NCBI RefSeq assembly: GCF_963259705.1
Contig: NC_081847.1
Location: forward strand, 88,782,485 to 88,846,484
Direction of reading: 5' to 3'
Length of the DNA: 64,000 bases
Source of the DNA: Myotis daubentonii
Taxonomy: Eukaryota; Chordata; Mammalia; Chiroptera; Vespertilionidae
The position numbers and the translations under genes were made by a program. The notes under the pieces were generated by a model. That model had not been told where the DNA came from, made no database searches, and worked only from the letters and a program-made list of their open reading frames with translations. Shown one piece after another: positions 49,375 through 61,889 of this stretch (position 1 is the stretch's first letter; the number at the start of each line of letters is the position of its first letter).

Positions 49375-49488
49375 CTGAGGAGCCGCAGCTCGGCCAGCAG
49401 AGTGGGGTTTTGCTGCGCCTTCTCCGGGGTGGGCTGTGAGGCTTGTTCATGCTCCAGCCGCAGCCTCTGGATCTCCTGTAAGATTTCT
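49375..49488 (-). CDS. DTNA: DTNA exon: first coiled-coil helix
   Basis: This 114-bp exon completes the split Arg codon, then encodes [15 protein letters not shown], a Gln/Pro-rich hinge ([13 protein letters not shown]) and TLLAELRLL, ending with two bases of the next Arg codon. The acceptor is CTCTCTCCCAAG|A and the donor is CTCAG|GTAAGAG. Heptad spacing of Leu and Ile is visible (LxxxIxxLRL). This is the first of the two helices that pair with the homologous dystrophin coiled coil. Confidence 0.97.
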
Positions 49489-50769
49489 CTTGGGAGAGAG
49501 GAGGAAGGTAAGAAACCAGGGTCAGTCAACGCTCAGAGCACCCAGGACCTCACATCTGGGCAGAGCAGCTCAGGGCCACCGGCGCAAAGAAGGGGTCACC
49601 CTACCTTTCTGAGCAGCACCCCCCGCCCGCCCCCGCCCCGCAACCCAGCAGTGTTTATGAGGCGTGGCTGGAGCTAGCGGGCCGTGTGGAGAGGTTCCGA
49701 CTCCCTCTCGGGTCCATCCAGCTGTGAGGAGCCAGGCTGAGCGTTCTCACCAGGACCCACTCAGCCCTCTAGCAGGGAATATAACGCCGTGGGCACGTGC
49801 TCAGCTTTGAAAAGTGCACGGCTAACGGGACAAACACATACCTCCCTGTTCTTTATGATCCATGGACACCATAAAGGGGCTGCAACTTCCAGGCAGAGGT
49901 GCTTGGAAGGGAACTAGGAACACAGGGTGCTCCTTTCACAAAACGAAATGCCTGCACTCCCTTGCCAGGAGTGACACTGCTCTCACTGGAGTTATCTGAG
50001 AAGGTCCGGGGAGGCAAAGCTCTCTCTCTTTTTCTTAACAATGGATCCCAATGAGAGTCGCCTTAGAGGGAAAGGGGTTTTAAAAGGATTCACTGTAATT
50101 GCGTCTGTGACATAGGAGAGCTCTCGGTGTGACCTCTGTCAGGGGTGAGACACGTCAGTCTATGATGGATGTGGGGGACTGGGCTGCCCTGCATTGAGGT
50201 GAACGTCAGGCCGACCTTGAGGGATAGGAGACCCATGTGAGGCAAACGACCCCTAAGTGAGCTGGAAGCCATTAGCAAGGTCACAAGTCACATCTTCTTG
50301 GGGGAGGGGCTGGTCTCCCAGACCACACAATGCACAAGAGCCAGTAAGACAGAACAAAGTACCGAGAACGGAGGTGAACTTGGTGAGCCAGGGGGTGGCT
50401 TCTTCTTGGAAAGGTTAAATTTATGACTTCAACCTTTCTTTGGCTCCCCCTTGTGCTCCATGGTGAAAACATTTCTTTAAGATAAATACTCCGCAGAAAC
50501 CCAATAGGTGAGAGGAAGGGTGCTCCTGGCCCTTCTCCCCGCTCTCCAGGCGCCTCTCTGGAGGCCCCAGGGTCTCATCGAGCTCAGCCTGAAAACCAGT
50601 GGCCGGATTGACGATCTCCAGGGCCAACATCCTGATACTCGGGGACTCTCCCTAGTTCTCTTCCTTGGTTGTAAGACTAGAACCGTGGCGGAGCCATGGA
50701 GCCCAAGGAAGGAGCAGCTCTGATAAGAAAAATCATGGTAAGACATGTAAGGAGAACTGAGTGCTTAGT

Positions 50770-50970
50770 CTACAAGGAACTATGCTGCCTTCTTTAACCG
50801 TATTTTATTTAACCCTCATAACAATGCTATTATTTACAGGTACTACTGTTGTCTGTTTCAGGCATGCGGACATCAAAGAACAGACCAGTGAAAGGACTTG
50901 CCCAAGTTCAATAGCACCTTAGTGGTGGAGGGGACCTGAACCCGAGCTTGTGAGCTCCGAAGCTCATATG
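50770..50970 (+). repeat. MIR/L2-like remnant
   Basis: CTCATAACAATGCTATTATT with ACTTGCCCAAGTTCAATAGC and CTGAACCCGAGCTTGTGAGC is the familiar pattern of a diverged MIR. Confidence 0.55.
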
Positions 50971-51151
50971 CATCAGACTCCCTCCGTCTTTGGTACTTGC
51001 TCTGGCCGGTCTAGCCGGGGCTTCTCAGAACGTGGCCTTGAACATCCACGCAGGGGGAAGAGCCGAAGCATTTTAAAGCTTGACTGCGGGTTGTCAATGG
51101 GCGCGCACTTTGACCAAAAAGCCACTGCGGCCGAGCGGCGGAGCAGCCTAC

Positions 51152-51249
51152 CGGTTCTTGTTCTCCAGCTCCGCGATGAGCTGCCTCTGCTGCTTGTTCG
51201 CGTCGATGGTGAAGGAGATGTCAGGAGCGCCTCTCTGCTGCGCTGGCTG
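51152..51249 (-). CDS. DTNA: DTNA exon: start of coiled coil (TIDANKQQRQLIAELENKN)
   Basis: This 98-bp exon encodes 32 residues starting QPAQQRGAPDISF and ending AELENKN, plus two bases (CG) of a split Arg codon. The acceptor is TTTTGCAG|CAG and the donor is CCG|GTAGGC. The segment leads into the first coiled-coil helix used for dystrophin binding. The acceptor is a CAGCAG tandem (NAGNAG), so an isoform lacking the first Gln is possible, with the exon then starting at 51246. Confidence 0.96.
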
Positions 51250-51963
51250 CTGCAAAACACGAAGGTCACACGGTTCACTATCGAGGAGACAGCAATCGTG
51301 AGACGAGCAGCTGAGAAAAAGGAAACGATTTCTATCCCAACAAAAAAAGGCAAATATATACAAATTCAATGGCCATTCCTCTCCCAAGGACCAGGATCTG
51401 TGGGTCTGAAGTACAGCTAGGCAATGAAAAGCTGAACAGAATCTTTGGCAGGCAAATACACAGAACATAAAAAATTGTTTTTTAGCTTTCTGGTTTGAAG
51501 TCTTTGGGGAGCTATTTTATTCTGGCCATGCTGTTCCCATTGCAACGATCCTCTCAGTATATGTGGGCATAACAAATACTCACTGTTGAGATAACTCTTT
51601 TTCTAGAATTACTGTTCAACCACTGTAATATGCAATTAGAAATTTCATAGTTTTAAAGTCATAGTTAGTATGACTTTCTTTTCTTCTTCTTTTGGTTAAT
51701 ATACTTTTAGCATTTCTTTACATGTAATTTAACTCTGATATATATATGTGTCATGCAACCAGCTTTAACAATTGGTGTATATGTAGTCATAACTTTCTCC
51801 ATTCTTATAAAATTATACATGTATATACAGATACAAATTAACTTCTACCAAATTATATATTATAAACAAATGAATCAATGATTAAATACACACACATAAT
51901 ATACTGTGTGTGTGTGTGTGAGTGTGTGTGTGTATGTGCATTTAGTCAAGGGTCAATTTGCCA

Positions 51964-53279
51964 TCTACACTAATAAAAGAGAAAAATGGTAATTGTCGTA
52001 CGGCGCTACCCTTTTCATTGGCTAATCAGGGCTATATGCAAATTAACCGCCAACTAAGATTGGCAGTTAACTGCCAACAAGATGGCGGTTAATTTGCATA
52101 TGTAGGCACAATGCAGGGAGGCGAAAGGGAAAGCAGGAAGAAGCCCCCTGACACTGACAGTGATTGGAAACCCAGGGGGGAGCTAAGAGCTGGGGGGCAG
52201 GGCAAAGGCGGCCCTGCCCCTGAGCCATGATCGGAGAATCAGGCGCCTTTGCCGCCCTGGCCAGTGATAGCAGGAAGTAGGGGTGGAGCCAGCGATGGGA
52301 GCCTGGCATGGTCGAAGCTGGCAGTCCCGGGAGCTAGGGGTCCCTTGCCTGGGCCTAAAGCAAAGCCCACGATCGCGGGGCCGCTGCAGCTGCGGGTCCC
52401 CGCTGCCCGGGCTGGACGCCTAGGCCAGAGGCGTTAGGCCTGGGCAGGGGCGGAGCCTGCAACCGCGGGGAGCTGGGGGTCCCCTGCCCAGGCCTGACAC
52501 CTATGCCGGAGGCCTCAGGCCTGGTCAAGGGGCCGATCCGGTGATTGGTGATCGGAGGGTGATGAGGGTCAACTCCTCTGTCTGAGGCATCAGGCCTGGG
52601 CGGGGGGCTGGGGGTCCCCTGCCCAGGCCTGATGCCTGGGCCAGAGGCATCAGGCCTGGGTGGGGGGCGGAGCCGGGGATTGGGGGGGTTATGATGGTCC
52701 CCTTGCCCAGGCCTGAAGCCTGGGTCAGAGGCGTCAGGCTTGGGCGGGGGGTGGAGCAAGCGATCAGAGGGAGATGGGGGTCCCCTGCCCAGGCATGATT
52801 CCTGGGCCAGAGGCCTCAGGCCTGGGTGGGGGCCAGAGCCAGTGATCGGGGGGAGATGGGGGTCCCCTGTCCAAGCCTGACACCTCTGGCCGAGGCATCA
52901 GGCCTGGGCAAGGGGCCGATCAGGCGATCGGAGGGTGATGCGGGTCTACGCCTCTGGCCGAGGCATCAGGCCTGGGCAAGGGGCAGAGCCAGCAATCGGA
53001 GGGGTCTGGGGGTCCCCTGCCCAGGCCTGACGCCTGGGCCAGAGGCATCAGGCCTGGGCTGGGGGCAGAACCAGTGATGGGGGGAAATGAGGGTCCCCTG
53101 CCCAGCCCTGACACCTCTGTCAGAGGCGTCAGGCCTGGGCAAGGGGCCGATCCTGCGATTGGAGGGTGATGGGGGTCAATGCCTGAGGGCTCCCAGTATG
53201 TGAGAGGGGGCAGGCTGGGCTGAGGGACACTCCCCCCCCCCCACACCCAGTGCACGAATTTCGTGCACCGGGCCCCTAG
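51964..53279 (+). mobile_element. 1.3-kb HeliBat-type Helitron with internal minisatellite
   Basis: Begins TCTACACTAATAAAAGAG after an A and ends with the hairpin GTGCACGAATTTCGTGCAC and CTAG before a T, i.e. a clean A|T target. There is no Rep/helicase, so it is nonautonomous. The first third holds a perfect 68-bp foldback (52034-52101). The rest is GC-rich, with a tandem array (about 52330-53190). Much longer than the 176-270 bp HeliBat copies elsewhere in the window. It lies in the DTNA intron between 51249 and 54700. Confidence 0.93.
52330..53190 (+). repeat. GC-rich minisatellite inside the Helitron (about 80-bp unit)
   Basis: Units start GGGTCCCCTGCCCAGGCCTG and continue with GGCCAGAGGCATCAGGCCTG and GAGCCAGTGATCGG-type endings. 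Starts near 52483, 52611, 52698, 52779, 52860, 53008 and 53091 give spacings mostly of 81-87 bp, with irregular units. Pro-rich open frames on the minus strand are by-products of the repeat. Confidence 0.88.
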
Positions 53280-54454
53280 TTGTTCTATAAAAATACTGTC
53301 AGATTCTCCAGGTCTGTTCCCTGCAGGTCGATGGGGGAGGGGACTGGACAATAGATGCATGCCCAGGAAGGTCTGGGTTACATGGGAAAGTGCTTGTCTG
53401 TCAATCACACCTGGGAGGGAGTCATTGGGGGTTGAAATCTGAGATACTTAAGTCCTAACCAAAGGGAATTCTCTCTCTCGGCCTCTAGACTCTTGTTGCA
53501 GGGGAAGCCATGTGGGCTCCACACACTGGATTTAATAGACGGGGACTAGCTTAATGCTATGTGGACACGGCTCCACCGTGGACCAAAAACTTTAGACACT
53601 GGCTTGCTTTGCTTCTAGCTCTGCTGAAGCCCCAGCTGCACCTCGTCCAGGACTGGTTGAAGGGAAATGGGACTTTGGAAACCGAGGGATATAATTTCAT
53701 GTGAATAAAAACCACTCATTTAAAAAATAGGGTTAGATTATGTATACGTCACTGTGTCTTGTTTTCCTTGCTCTACAGTACATTGTAGAAATTTCTTGAT
53801 GTCAATATTTACTGCTTTTAAACCGATTAAAAAAATCTTTCTACCAAAGAATGCCAAAGTTTTAAACATGGCACCCATTGCCTAAGCCTGCTTGTTACCG
53901 TCCGGAAGGGTGATTGTAGGAAAGGTTAAGTGTGGTAAATGTCTGGCTTTTGTAAAGCTTCTCTATAATTTTTTAATTAGCAGGTTTTTTAAAAGAGAAA
54001 TGATTTGAAAAAAAGAATTAAGAAAAAGACATAAAGAGAAACGATTTGTGTTGCTAAGGAAGAAGTCTGAGGTTCTACGTTTTATATCCAAATGTCTTTC
54101 TCTAGCTAAGTCCGCACATGGCAGCTTTGACCTGTGACCCAGGTTTTTCTTCTGACTTCATTGCATACTTTTCTCTTTCTCGTACATATTTTACCCATTA
54201 TTGATAAAAGTAGAAACTTATCTGGGGTCATTGCTTCGCTCTTTATATTAAGCAATCCAGAATTATCCAGAGAAATCGGGCGTGAGGCTGTCTTAGCAAT
54301 GTCGTAACAGAATAACTCAAGCTACGATCTCTGGTACCAGAGTGATAGCTGAGAAGGGAAAAGATGGAAGGAGTGGGAGGCCAGACCATTCTTAGGTCTT
54401 GAAGACAACACAGTAGCAACTCCTGAGCTCTGCAGCTGTAGCACCGACTATAAG

Positions 54455-54649
54455 CAGGGTTGGGGAACCTTTTCCTGCTAAGGGCCATTCGGATATTTAT
54501 AACACCATTCGCAGGCCATACAGAATTATCAACTTAAACATTAGCCGCTATATTTGGTCAAACATTTAATTAACTCACCCCTAATGCCTTGGCAGGGCCA
54601 GACCAAATGACTTCCTGGGTCATAGAAGGCCAGACGTTCCCCACCCCTG
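54455..54649. mobile_element. nonautonomous hAT element (nhAT)
   Basis: CAGGGTTGGGGAACCTTTTC at the left and the inverse GGCCAGACGTTCCCCACCCCTG at the right, around an AT-rich core. It sits only about 50 bp downstream, in transcript direction, of the donor of the exon at 54700-54787. Confidence 0.8.
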
Positions 54650-54699
54650 AGCTATAGGATCGACAATGAACACAACATCCTCTCACTCACACTACTTAC

Positions 54700-54787
54700 A
54701 GACGAAGTGGACTCTGCCGCCAGTCTTGCCGCGTACCTGGCAATCAGCCTGTGTTCCTCATCAAGCCGGTTTGAGCTCTCCAGCATA
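54700..54787 (-). CDS. DTNA: DTNA exon: syntrophin-binding segment
   Basis: This 88-bp exon begins with one base completing a codon from an upstream exon outside the window, then encodes 29 residues starting MLESSNRLDEEHRL and ending AAESTSS. The acceptor is ...CTCAATAG at the high-coordinate side and the donor is TCT|GTAAGT. The stretch EEHRLIARYAARL is homologous to the syntrophin-binding helix of dystrophin (DEHLLIQHY in that protein). It ends in phase 0, fitting the next exon. The exon upstream of it is not visible between 54788 and 64000. Confidence 0.96.
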
Positions 54788-55194
54788 CTATTGAGAACAG
54801 AGCGAGGAGACTGTTAGGCGACGGGAAAGATGGATACATTCCTATCACCACCAAGGGGGTTGCTATTTCAATGTTTCAGTGCACAAATTTGAAAACTATA
54901 TAAAATCCTGTTAGGCTAATGATCTCAGACTTGGATTTATAACATGAATCCATAACATGAATCTAGTATGTGGCCTGGAAGGTCACCTATAAATCCTGTC
55001 TCACTCACTGCAATTGTCTTGCTAAGAAAGCTCCAAAGAGGAGTGATGGTTCTGATGAACATTTCTGATGAAAGGATATTTTCTCTTTAATTTTATTGCT
55101 TTTGATATTTTTATTTCCTCATCACACAAGTAATACATGTATCAAATAGGCCTGTTAGAAAATATGGAAGCTAGATTAAAAAAAAAAAAGCAAA

Positions 55195-55690
55195 CAACTG
55201 TGGTCAGCCTGTAGTGATTCCCCATTTCCTGGTATTCACTCTTGTGTGCAAGTCCCTCCCTTTAGTATGGGCTGGACTTACTGACTTGCTTCCACAGAAT
55301 ACAATATAAAATATGGCAGGAGTCCTGGAATGTCACTTCCAAGGTTAGGTTATAAAAGACCATGGCTTCCATCTGGGGCATGTTTTCCCTCTTTTGGATT
55401 GCTTGCTCTGTGAGAAGCTCACTGCCATGCCATCCGGTGGCCTATGGAAAGGCCCATGTCATGAGGCGCCGGAGCCAAGCACCTTGTGAATGAATTCACA
55501 TGGGCAGAGCCTTCAGATGAGATCACAGCCCCAGCCAACAGCTTGATGGCAACCTCATGAAAATCCTCTTGAGCCACAGGCCCCTCCCTGTGGGCAGGGG
55601 AGGAAGGGACCCAAGAATCTGCATTTCTAACAAGCTTCTGAGATCCTCTGGTATTGCTGGTCCAAGGACACTTTGAGAAGCAAGGACCTA
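55195..55690 (+). mobile_element. old L1M-like 3' end followed by a MER5 fragment
   Basis: GATTGCTTGCTCTGTGAGAA, CTATGGAAAGGCCCATGTC and GATGGCAACCTCATGAAAAT resemble L1M 3' regions. 55600-55690 (AGAATCTGCATTTCTAACAA) is MER5-like. Confidence 0.5.
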
Positions 55691-57479
55691 GAAGATCTTG
55701 AAAATAAGATGGAACATCTAAACTATATAAAATAGATCATTTTTTCATGAGCATTTAACTGATAGCCATGTAGTATGTGTGCTATTTTCCAAACATTCCC
55801 TTATGACAGGAAATTTTAGGATTTCAGGTTGACATAGGTATAGTATTGATCCCTGTGGATTGACATTTTAATTAGCATACAAAAGACTTGCAGTAAGAAA
55901 ATAATTTCAAAGCGAAAGGAGTTAGTTTTGGAAAATTGATGCTGTAAAGCCGACGTTTGTCTTTATAACGCGGTATGTGCACTCCGCAGTGGCTGAAAGC
56001 AATAACTGAACTTCTCGTTGCAGCTTTAATGAGAAAGGAAGTTCCACTGCCTTTGCTTTAAACATAAAACTACCCACAAAGAAGCAATTTAATTGGATTT
56101 TAACATGTGTATCATTTCTGGCTGTTGCATCAGCGACTGTAAGCCGACTTAAACACTGTGTAGAGAACAGGGCCCGTTGCTCCAAGCCCAGGGCGACGAT
56201 GTGCTTGACGGCCTGAAAGTGACTTTGTCAAAAACATTTGTGAGTGTTTTGGTAAATAAATAATAAAAAACCTTGATAAAAAAACCCCTCACCATCCAAG
56301 TGTCTTTTATTATGAATGGCCAGCAAGTAGGTATAAACAATAGGAAGGTTACGTAAAAAAGCCTCCTGGAAATGTAAGACGTGAAATTATGGGATTCAGC
56401 CGAATAAGCTATAATTCATCCTCCATACTTTTCCTCCCCAGCACTGACCAAAAGAGGGGTGGAGTGATATATTTCCCCTTTGTGCACACAAAGGATTTAT
56501 GAGTCCACATGTGCCATTTCTGTATGTTCAAATTATACAAGAGTGAATGAGGCATTTCTCTGATAAATTCCATTATTTCAAGACTTCAATTACAAATGGT
56601 TGAAAATGAATGGCCAATAATCCCTAAATCATTAAAGAAATATGGATTCCAACACTTGCTCTATCCCTGGCTATTCATTTCAAGACTTTAGAATCAGTAA
56701 TCTTGCTACAAGACTATGATGAATTAAAAAGGGGCTGCTCTGTAGACTGAATCTTGAATGGTAAGATCTATTATTTTGAAAGCTCTCCAGCCTCTACCTT
56801 AAATACATGGCCAGTGGCTGCTGCTAGTGGTTGAAAATGGCACTCTAGGACACTCAAGTGGCCCAGCTAAGCGATGGCTTAGTAAATTATGATTTAGCAA
56901 AGATTTCTGGGAACTCAGGGTTTATTCACATTTTTGGTTTGTTTCTCTGCAGTCTTGTTCTGACTGCCAGTGTGGGAAAGTCAACCAAATAATGTCACCC
57001 AAAGGCCACCAGACCAAGTGGTATCTTTTCCCTTTACATTTTTTCCATTTGTTGAAATGATGATGGGAATTTTATCACCAGAGATTAATTTTTAAGGTCA
57101 TTAGGCCTCAGGTACTACCTTCTATTAAATGGAAATGGCTAACAGGAGGATTATTGCCTAAGAAAGCATGGTCAGTAACGCCCAGTGGAGGATTGCTTTA
57201 GGAGGTTATGGCCTATGTTTTGCAGTTGGTTGAGAGCAAAACACTACAGAGAGCCCTGTTCAGGCTGTCTGGAGTCAGTGAGCAGAAGTGAGGGCGGAAA
57301 AGAATGAAGTGATACTGGGGTCCGGGAAGTGACTTTATGGGACTGAGGATTGAGGAGGGAAATGAAGGAACTCTCAATGCTTCAACTGTTGGCACTTTAC
57401 TGACAGGTTTAAAAGGAAAGTACAGGAAATCATAAAGTGGCAATCTTCATGGATAATAATAATAAAATCTGCATAAGAA

Positions 57480-58245
57480 TGGCTTCTCTATAGGGGTGTC
57501 TTCCAATGCCTTTATTGAGACCTTAACAACCCACTATGTCATAATCATGGACAAGGCCCTACGTTCTATCTTCTACAAACTCCCAAGTTCCTCCACTTTC
57601 TTCTATCCCAGCTGTCACCAATGTGCCCCAGGCCACAGTCATCTTTGCCTGAATTAGTGTAAAGGCCTCTCAACAGGTCGCTCTGATTTTAGATTTAGTC
57701 TTCCCTCCAATTCATTTTCTATCCTGCAGTCAGTGTGATCGTTTAAAAATGAGGTTGGCTCTAACAGTCTTATGCATGAAACCCTTCTCTAGGTTCTCAT
57801 TTTTGAAATTCTTAAACAAGATGTATAAGGTCCTGCATCACTTAGCTCTATCTTTTACCCTGGTAACTCGGTAGCCTTACCAAATAAGCACCTCAGAGGG
57901 ACCATATTCTCTCTGCCCTGGGTAATCTCTCTGCCTCCTCCACACACCCCCACCTGGCTAATGCCTCTTCATCCTGCTGTTGGTTCTAGTTGCCATTTCT
58001 TACCTTTACCTCCAACCTCCAAATTCAGGTTCATAGCTTCTCATGTATTCTACAGTAGTCTGCACTGCCCTTGTTATAGCTGCTAGCCCTTTGCATTTTA
58101 ATTGCCTTTTCACTTGTCTTTATCCTCTGCTAAACTGTAACTCCTTTGAGGGCAGAATGGTTCAATGTTTTCACCATTAGCACCGTGCATAGAACACAGC
58201 AAAAACTACCTAAGAACTAGTTGGACAAAAGAATGAATAAAGGTT
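57480..58245 (+). mobile_element. L2 3' portion
   Basis: ACAAGGCCCTACG, ACCCTTCTCTAGGTTCTCA, AAGGTCCTGCATCACTTAGC and the closing TAACTCCTTTGAGGGCAGAA follow the L2 order. Confidence 0.75.
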
Positions 58246-58699
58246 AGCTCTCTTAGCTGGGACTACCATGGTCTTTGGTCCACCTCTTCTATCTTTCTGG
58301 GCTCTGCATGCATCCTCAACACTTTGAGAAAACCAGAAGAGTACAGATGAAATACTGTACGTTAATACTAGCCATGCTATCTAAAATGGAACTGTGGAAT
58401 ATTCACTTTGGGTAGAGTTAAACAATTGGGATACGTTGCATGACCGCATACAGATTCCTTATCTGCTTTGTATAGGTGCTAAAGTTAATAAAAATGTCAT
58501 TATGCTCACTCATATTCATTATCAGATCTTTACTCCCAATTGTGGCAAATTCTCTTCTGGTTCACATTCGTTGCTATTGTTTTAAGGATTAGGACAGCAG
58601 ATGGCGTCTAAAAGGGGTTAAGATCCCACTCAAAAGAAATGCTCATTCTTAGAAGGGGTGAATAACTGTAGGGATGTTATAAAAGAGTGGGTGGGAGGT

Positions 58700-58890
58700 T
58701 GGGCTGGACCATTTCTGGGTTCAACCCTCAGCCTTCACACTTACTAGCTGTGTGACTCAGGGCAAGTCAACCTCTTTGTGCCTCAGTTTTCTTGTCGATA
58801 TGACAGGGGTAATACGGTAACTTACTTCATGGCTAAAAACTCGGAACCCACATAAAGTGTTTAGACTAGTGCCAGTGCACAGGGTAAGAC
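58700..58890 (+). repeat. MIR
   Basis: Contains CACTTACTAGCTGTGTGACT, AACCTCTTTGTGCCTCAGTT and TCATGGCTAAAAACTCG, the conserved MIR core and tail. Confidence 0.8.
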
Positions 58891-59932
58891 TCTGTGCGAG
58901 AATTCTTTCTACTCTTCCCTCTATGGTGCAAAAATTGCTATGACAATGTTTGCGCCATAACTTCCTTACCTATAAATTAGGTTTCTGCTCAAGCAAATGT
59001 GACTGGTTACTGTTCAGTATTCTAGTTTATACCAAAAAGGAGAAAGACGGTTAAGATGAATCAATGACAGAGTTTATAGAAGCAATAGGTGGTCTTTGTA
59101 ACTCTGATTTCCTAGACAAAGGGGGGAGTTAGATTGACAGTGATAGCCTTCTCTTTCTTTTCCTTGCTTTTGCAAGCAAAGCTACACACTGCCATGAATT
59201 TCTAATCAAAATGTCCTTTTTGCACAATTTATCCAACAACATATGAGTCCACATCCCATTCTGAGTTCTTTATTTTAGCACACTTGGAGAAAGCGTACTC
59301 TGAAGTTCATTCATTCAACAATATTGAACACACAAGAGCTATCAGTTCATTTCTATCATATTATAATGGACAGGATTTACCAAATAGAATTTTAAAGTCT
59401 TTTTAGATGCCTCCAGTCCTATTCAAAATCAAGGGAGGTATTAACATTGAGTTATTCCCATGTGCCCAGTACTACACTAGCTAATTTACATCTATAGCCT
59501 CATCAGATTGGTAGTGTCACTCTCATCTTCCATGGAAACTTAAAATGAATCTATAACAGAGAAGGGAACACATCTTAAAATCAATTTATCACCTGATTAT
59601 GCTGAGAAAACCTCTGCGGATACAACATAGCCAATGCAGATATGTGATATTCTTCAAATTTTTATTTCTAGCCTCCTAAGGAAATACCTTTCTCAGAAGT
59701 CTAGTTCTATAACTATAGCTCCTAAACATTTCACAGAAGAAAGGAATAGTGTTAACAAGGAAATGAAACTCATATAAAAGAGACACTGACAGTTAGTGTA
59801 GATAACTTCTCTTTCCTTTCAATAGGTTGCAATCTACTTATATTTTTTCAAAATCAACAACATTTACAGAAAAAGGTAAAATCATAGCCTACACATTAAA
59901 CATATTCAAGGCATATGATTCAGTGAATTCAA

Positions 59933-60320
59933 TGTTGGACTGAGTTGTGTCTCCCCAAATTCATGTGTCGAAGCCCTAATTCCAGTACCTTACAATGTGA
60001 CTGTGTTTAGTGATAGGGCTTTTAAAGCGGTGATTAAGTGGGGTCATAAGAGTGGGGCCCTATTGAATATATGACTATTGTCCTTATCAGCAGAGGAAGG
60101 GAACTAGGAATATGAAAGCACAGAGAAAAGACCATGTAAAAGACCACATAAGGAGAAAGCAGCCATCAGCAGGCCCAGGAGAGAGCCCGCAGGAGAAATC
60201 AACTTTGCCAGCACCTTGGTCTTGGATTTCCAGCCTCCAGAGAGCAAATATCTGTTGTTCAAGTCACACAGCGGGTGGTATTCTGTTATAGTAGCCCCAG
60301 AAAACGAATACAAAACTTTC
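59933..60320 (+). mobile_element. MaLR-type solitary LTR (MLT1/MST-like)
   Basis: CTGAGTTGTGTCTCCCCAAA, GTGGGGTCATAAGAGTGGGG, CATGTAAAAGACCACATAAG and CTTGGTCTTGGATTTCCAGC follow the MaLR LTR order. There is no internal coding part, so this is an old solo LTR. Confidence 0.75.
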
Positions 60321-60584
60321 AATCTTTCAATTTTGCTCCCATCACTTGCTTTTCTCACTCACATCAGTGAATTGCTGGTGTTTGTCTTTATCCACATGTA
60401 CCACCTCTCTCTAAGTCAAGCTTAATACGTTATACTCTTACATCAAATGTTTAAGGGCTAATTTATAATTGGTGATACTTTAAATAGTAAAAATATTTAT
60501 TTTACTAGTAAAAAAAGATTTTCTGAGGACTCCCAACAATTTTTCTTAGTGTGAGAGGGAATTCTGTACTCTAGCACTATGGAT

Positions 60585-60700
60585 ATTCTACAACACCAAC
60601 AGATGTTTATTGGCCACCTACTACGTGCCAGGCACTGTGCAAAATGTCAGAGATATGATGGTGAGCAAGTCAGAGAAGGCCCTGTACCATAAAGGGGAAG
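60585..60700 (+). repeat. L2/MIR-like fragment
   Basis: TGGCCACCTACTACGTGCCA with GGCACTGTGCAAAATG is a common L2 3'-end motif. Confidence 0.55.
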
Positions 60701-61889
60701 ATAGATAGTAAAGCAAGCAAGCAAGCAACCAACCAATGGTTGCAGTTCTAGTAAGAATGAAATAAATAGTATGCCATGATAGAGACTAATCTAGGAGACC
60801 CACCTGAGGAGGTGCCTTTAATCTGAGACTGGAAGCCTGAGTAGGAGCTGGTGCATGTGTGTGTGTGGAAGGAGAGGGCAGGGGAAAAATGGGGACGGAT
60901 GTTCTAGGCATAGGAAAGATCTAGCATCATGATCTTGAGGCAGTTTTAGGAATAGTTTTTAGGAATCGATCAAAAGCTGATGTGACTAAGTATTGCGATT
61001 GAGTGGAAGACCCCTTGGCAGCTGAGGAGGAGAGGCGGGTAGGCAAGAGCTAGTCCCACACAGGCTTCCAGGCTGAGGTGAGGGGTCCGAGTTGTAAACT
61101 GAGTGCAAGAGGAATCTATTCAAGGGTTTCAAGCAGGCAAGCCGAGAAAAATTTGGACCTCAGATATGTATCCTAGACCTCGGCATAAAATACACAATTT
61201 CTTGTACTTGAGAAAAAATACATATGCGGAACAAATTTTACCCTGGTTATGTGAGATCAGGGGTCTGAGTCACAACAATTGATCTTGACATCAAAGTACA
61301 GACTGTAGCCTTTAATTGTACCCCTCCCTCCCTCACACAGGGGGAATGGTAAGTATTAAGGATATAATTATGATAAGAGTTGGAAGTTCTGGGCTGGTTT
61401 TGGATCCTTGGGCCTGCCTGCCGCGGTCAGTCCTTCTAAACCGCTTGTAAGCCCAGGCACTTGATAAGCTTCAGGGAAGGGCAGAAAAAGCCCTCACTCT
61501 ATATTTCGAGACCCCGCCTCCCCCGTTGGAGAAGGTGCTTGAAAACACGAAGGCTTTTAAAATGTCACTGGATTAGGAAGACAGCAGACTTCTCCCTGGA
61601 GCTACAGTTATTTGGCGTCTCTGACATCACAACCAACCCTGACACAGCAGTGTTTCTTTCATTTAGCAGCAGACTATTGACAAATGAGTCCGTTTCTCAC
61701 TGTGTTAAGCAGTTCCTATTTTGTAAAGGACCCCACATAGTTAACCAGGAGCACATATGAATAATTATGAAAACAGATCTTTTAGCCAAGAACAGCTCCT
61801 AGGTTCCTATTTGTAGACCATCTCATGAAGAGGCACAAACAGGGAGGCCGAGGAATGACTGGAACTTGGAAGGGATCTTATGTCAGAAG

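Noticed and set aside
52355..53408. Proline-rich minus-strand open frames of 134 and 162 codons
   Set aside because: They lie in the Helitron minisatellite and repeat with its unit; the second runs past the Helitron end into unrelated intron.
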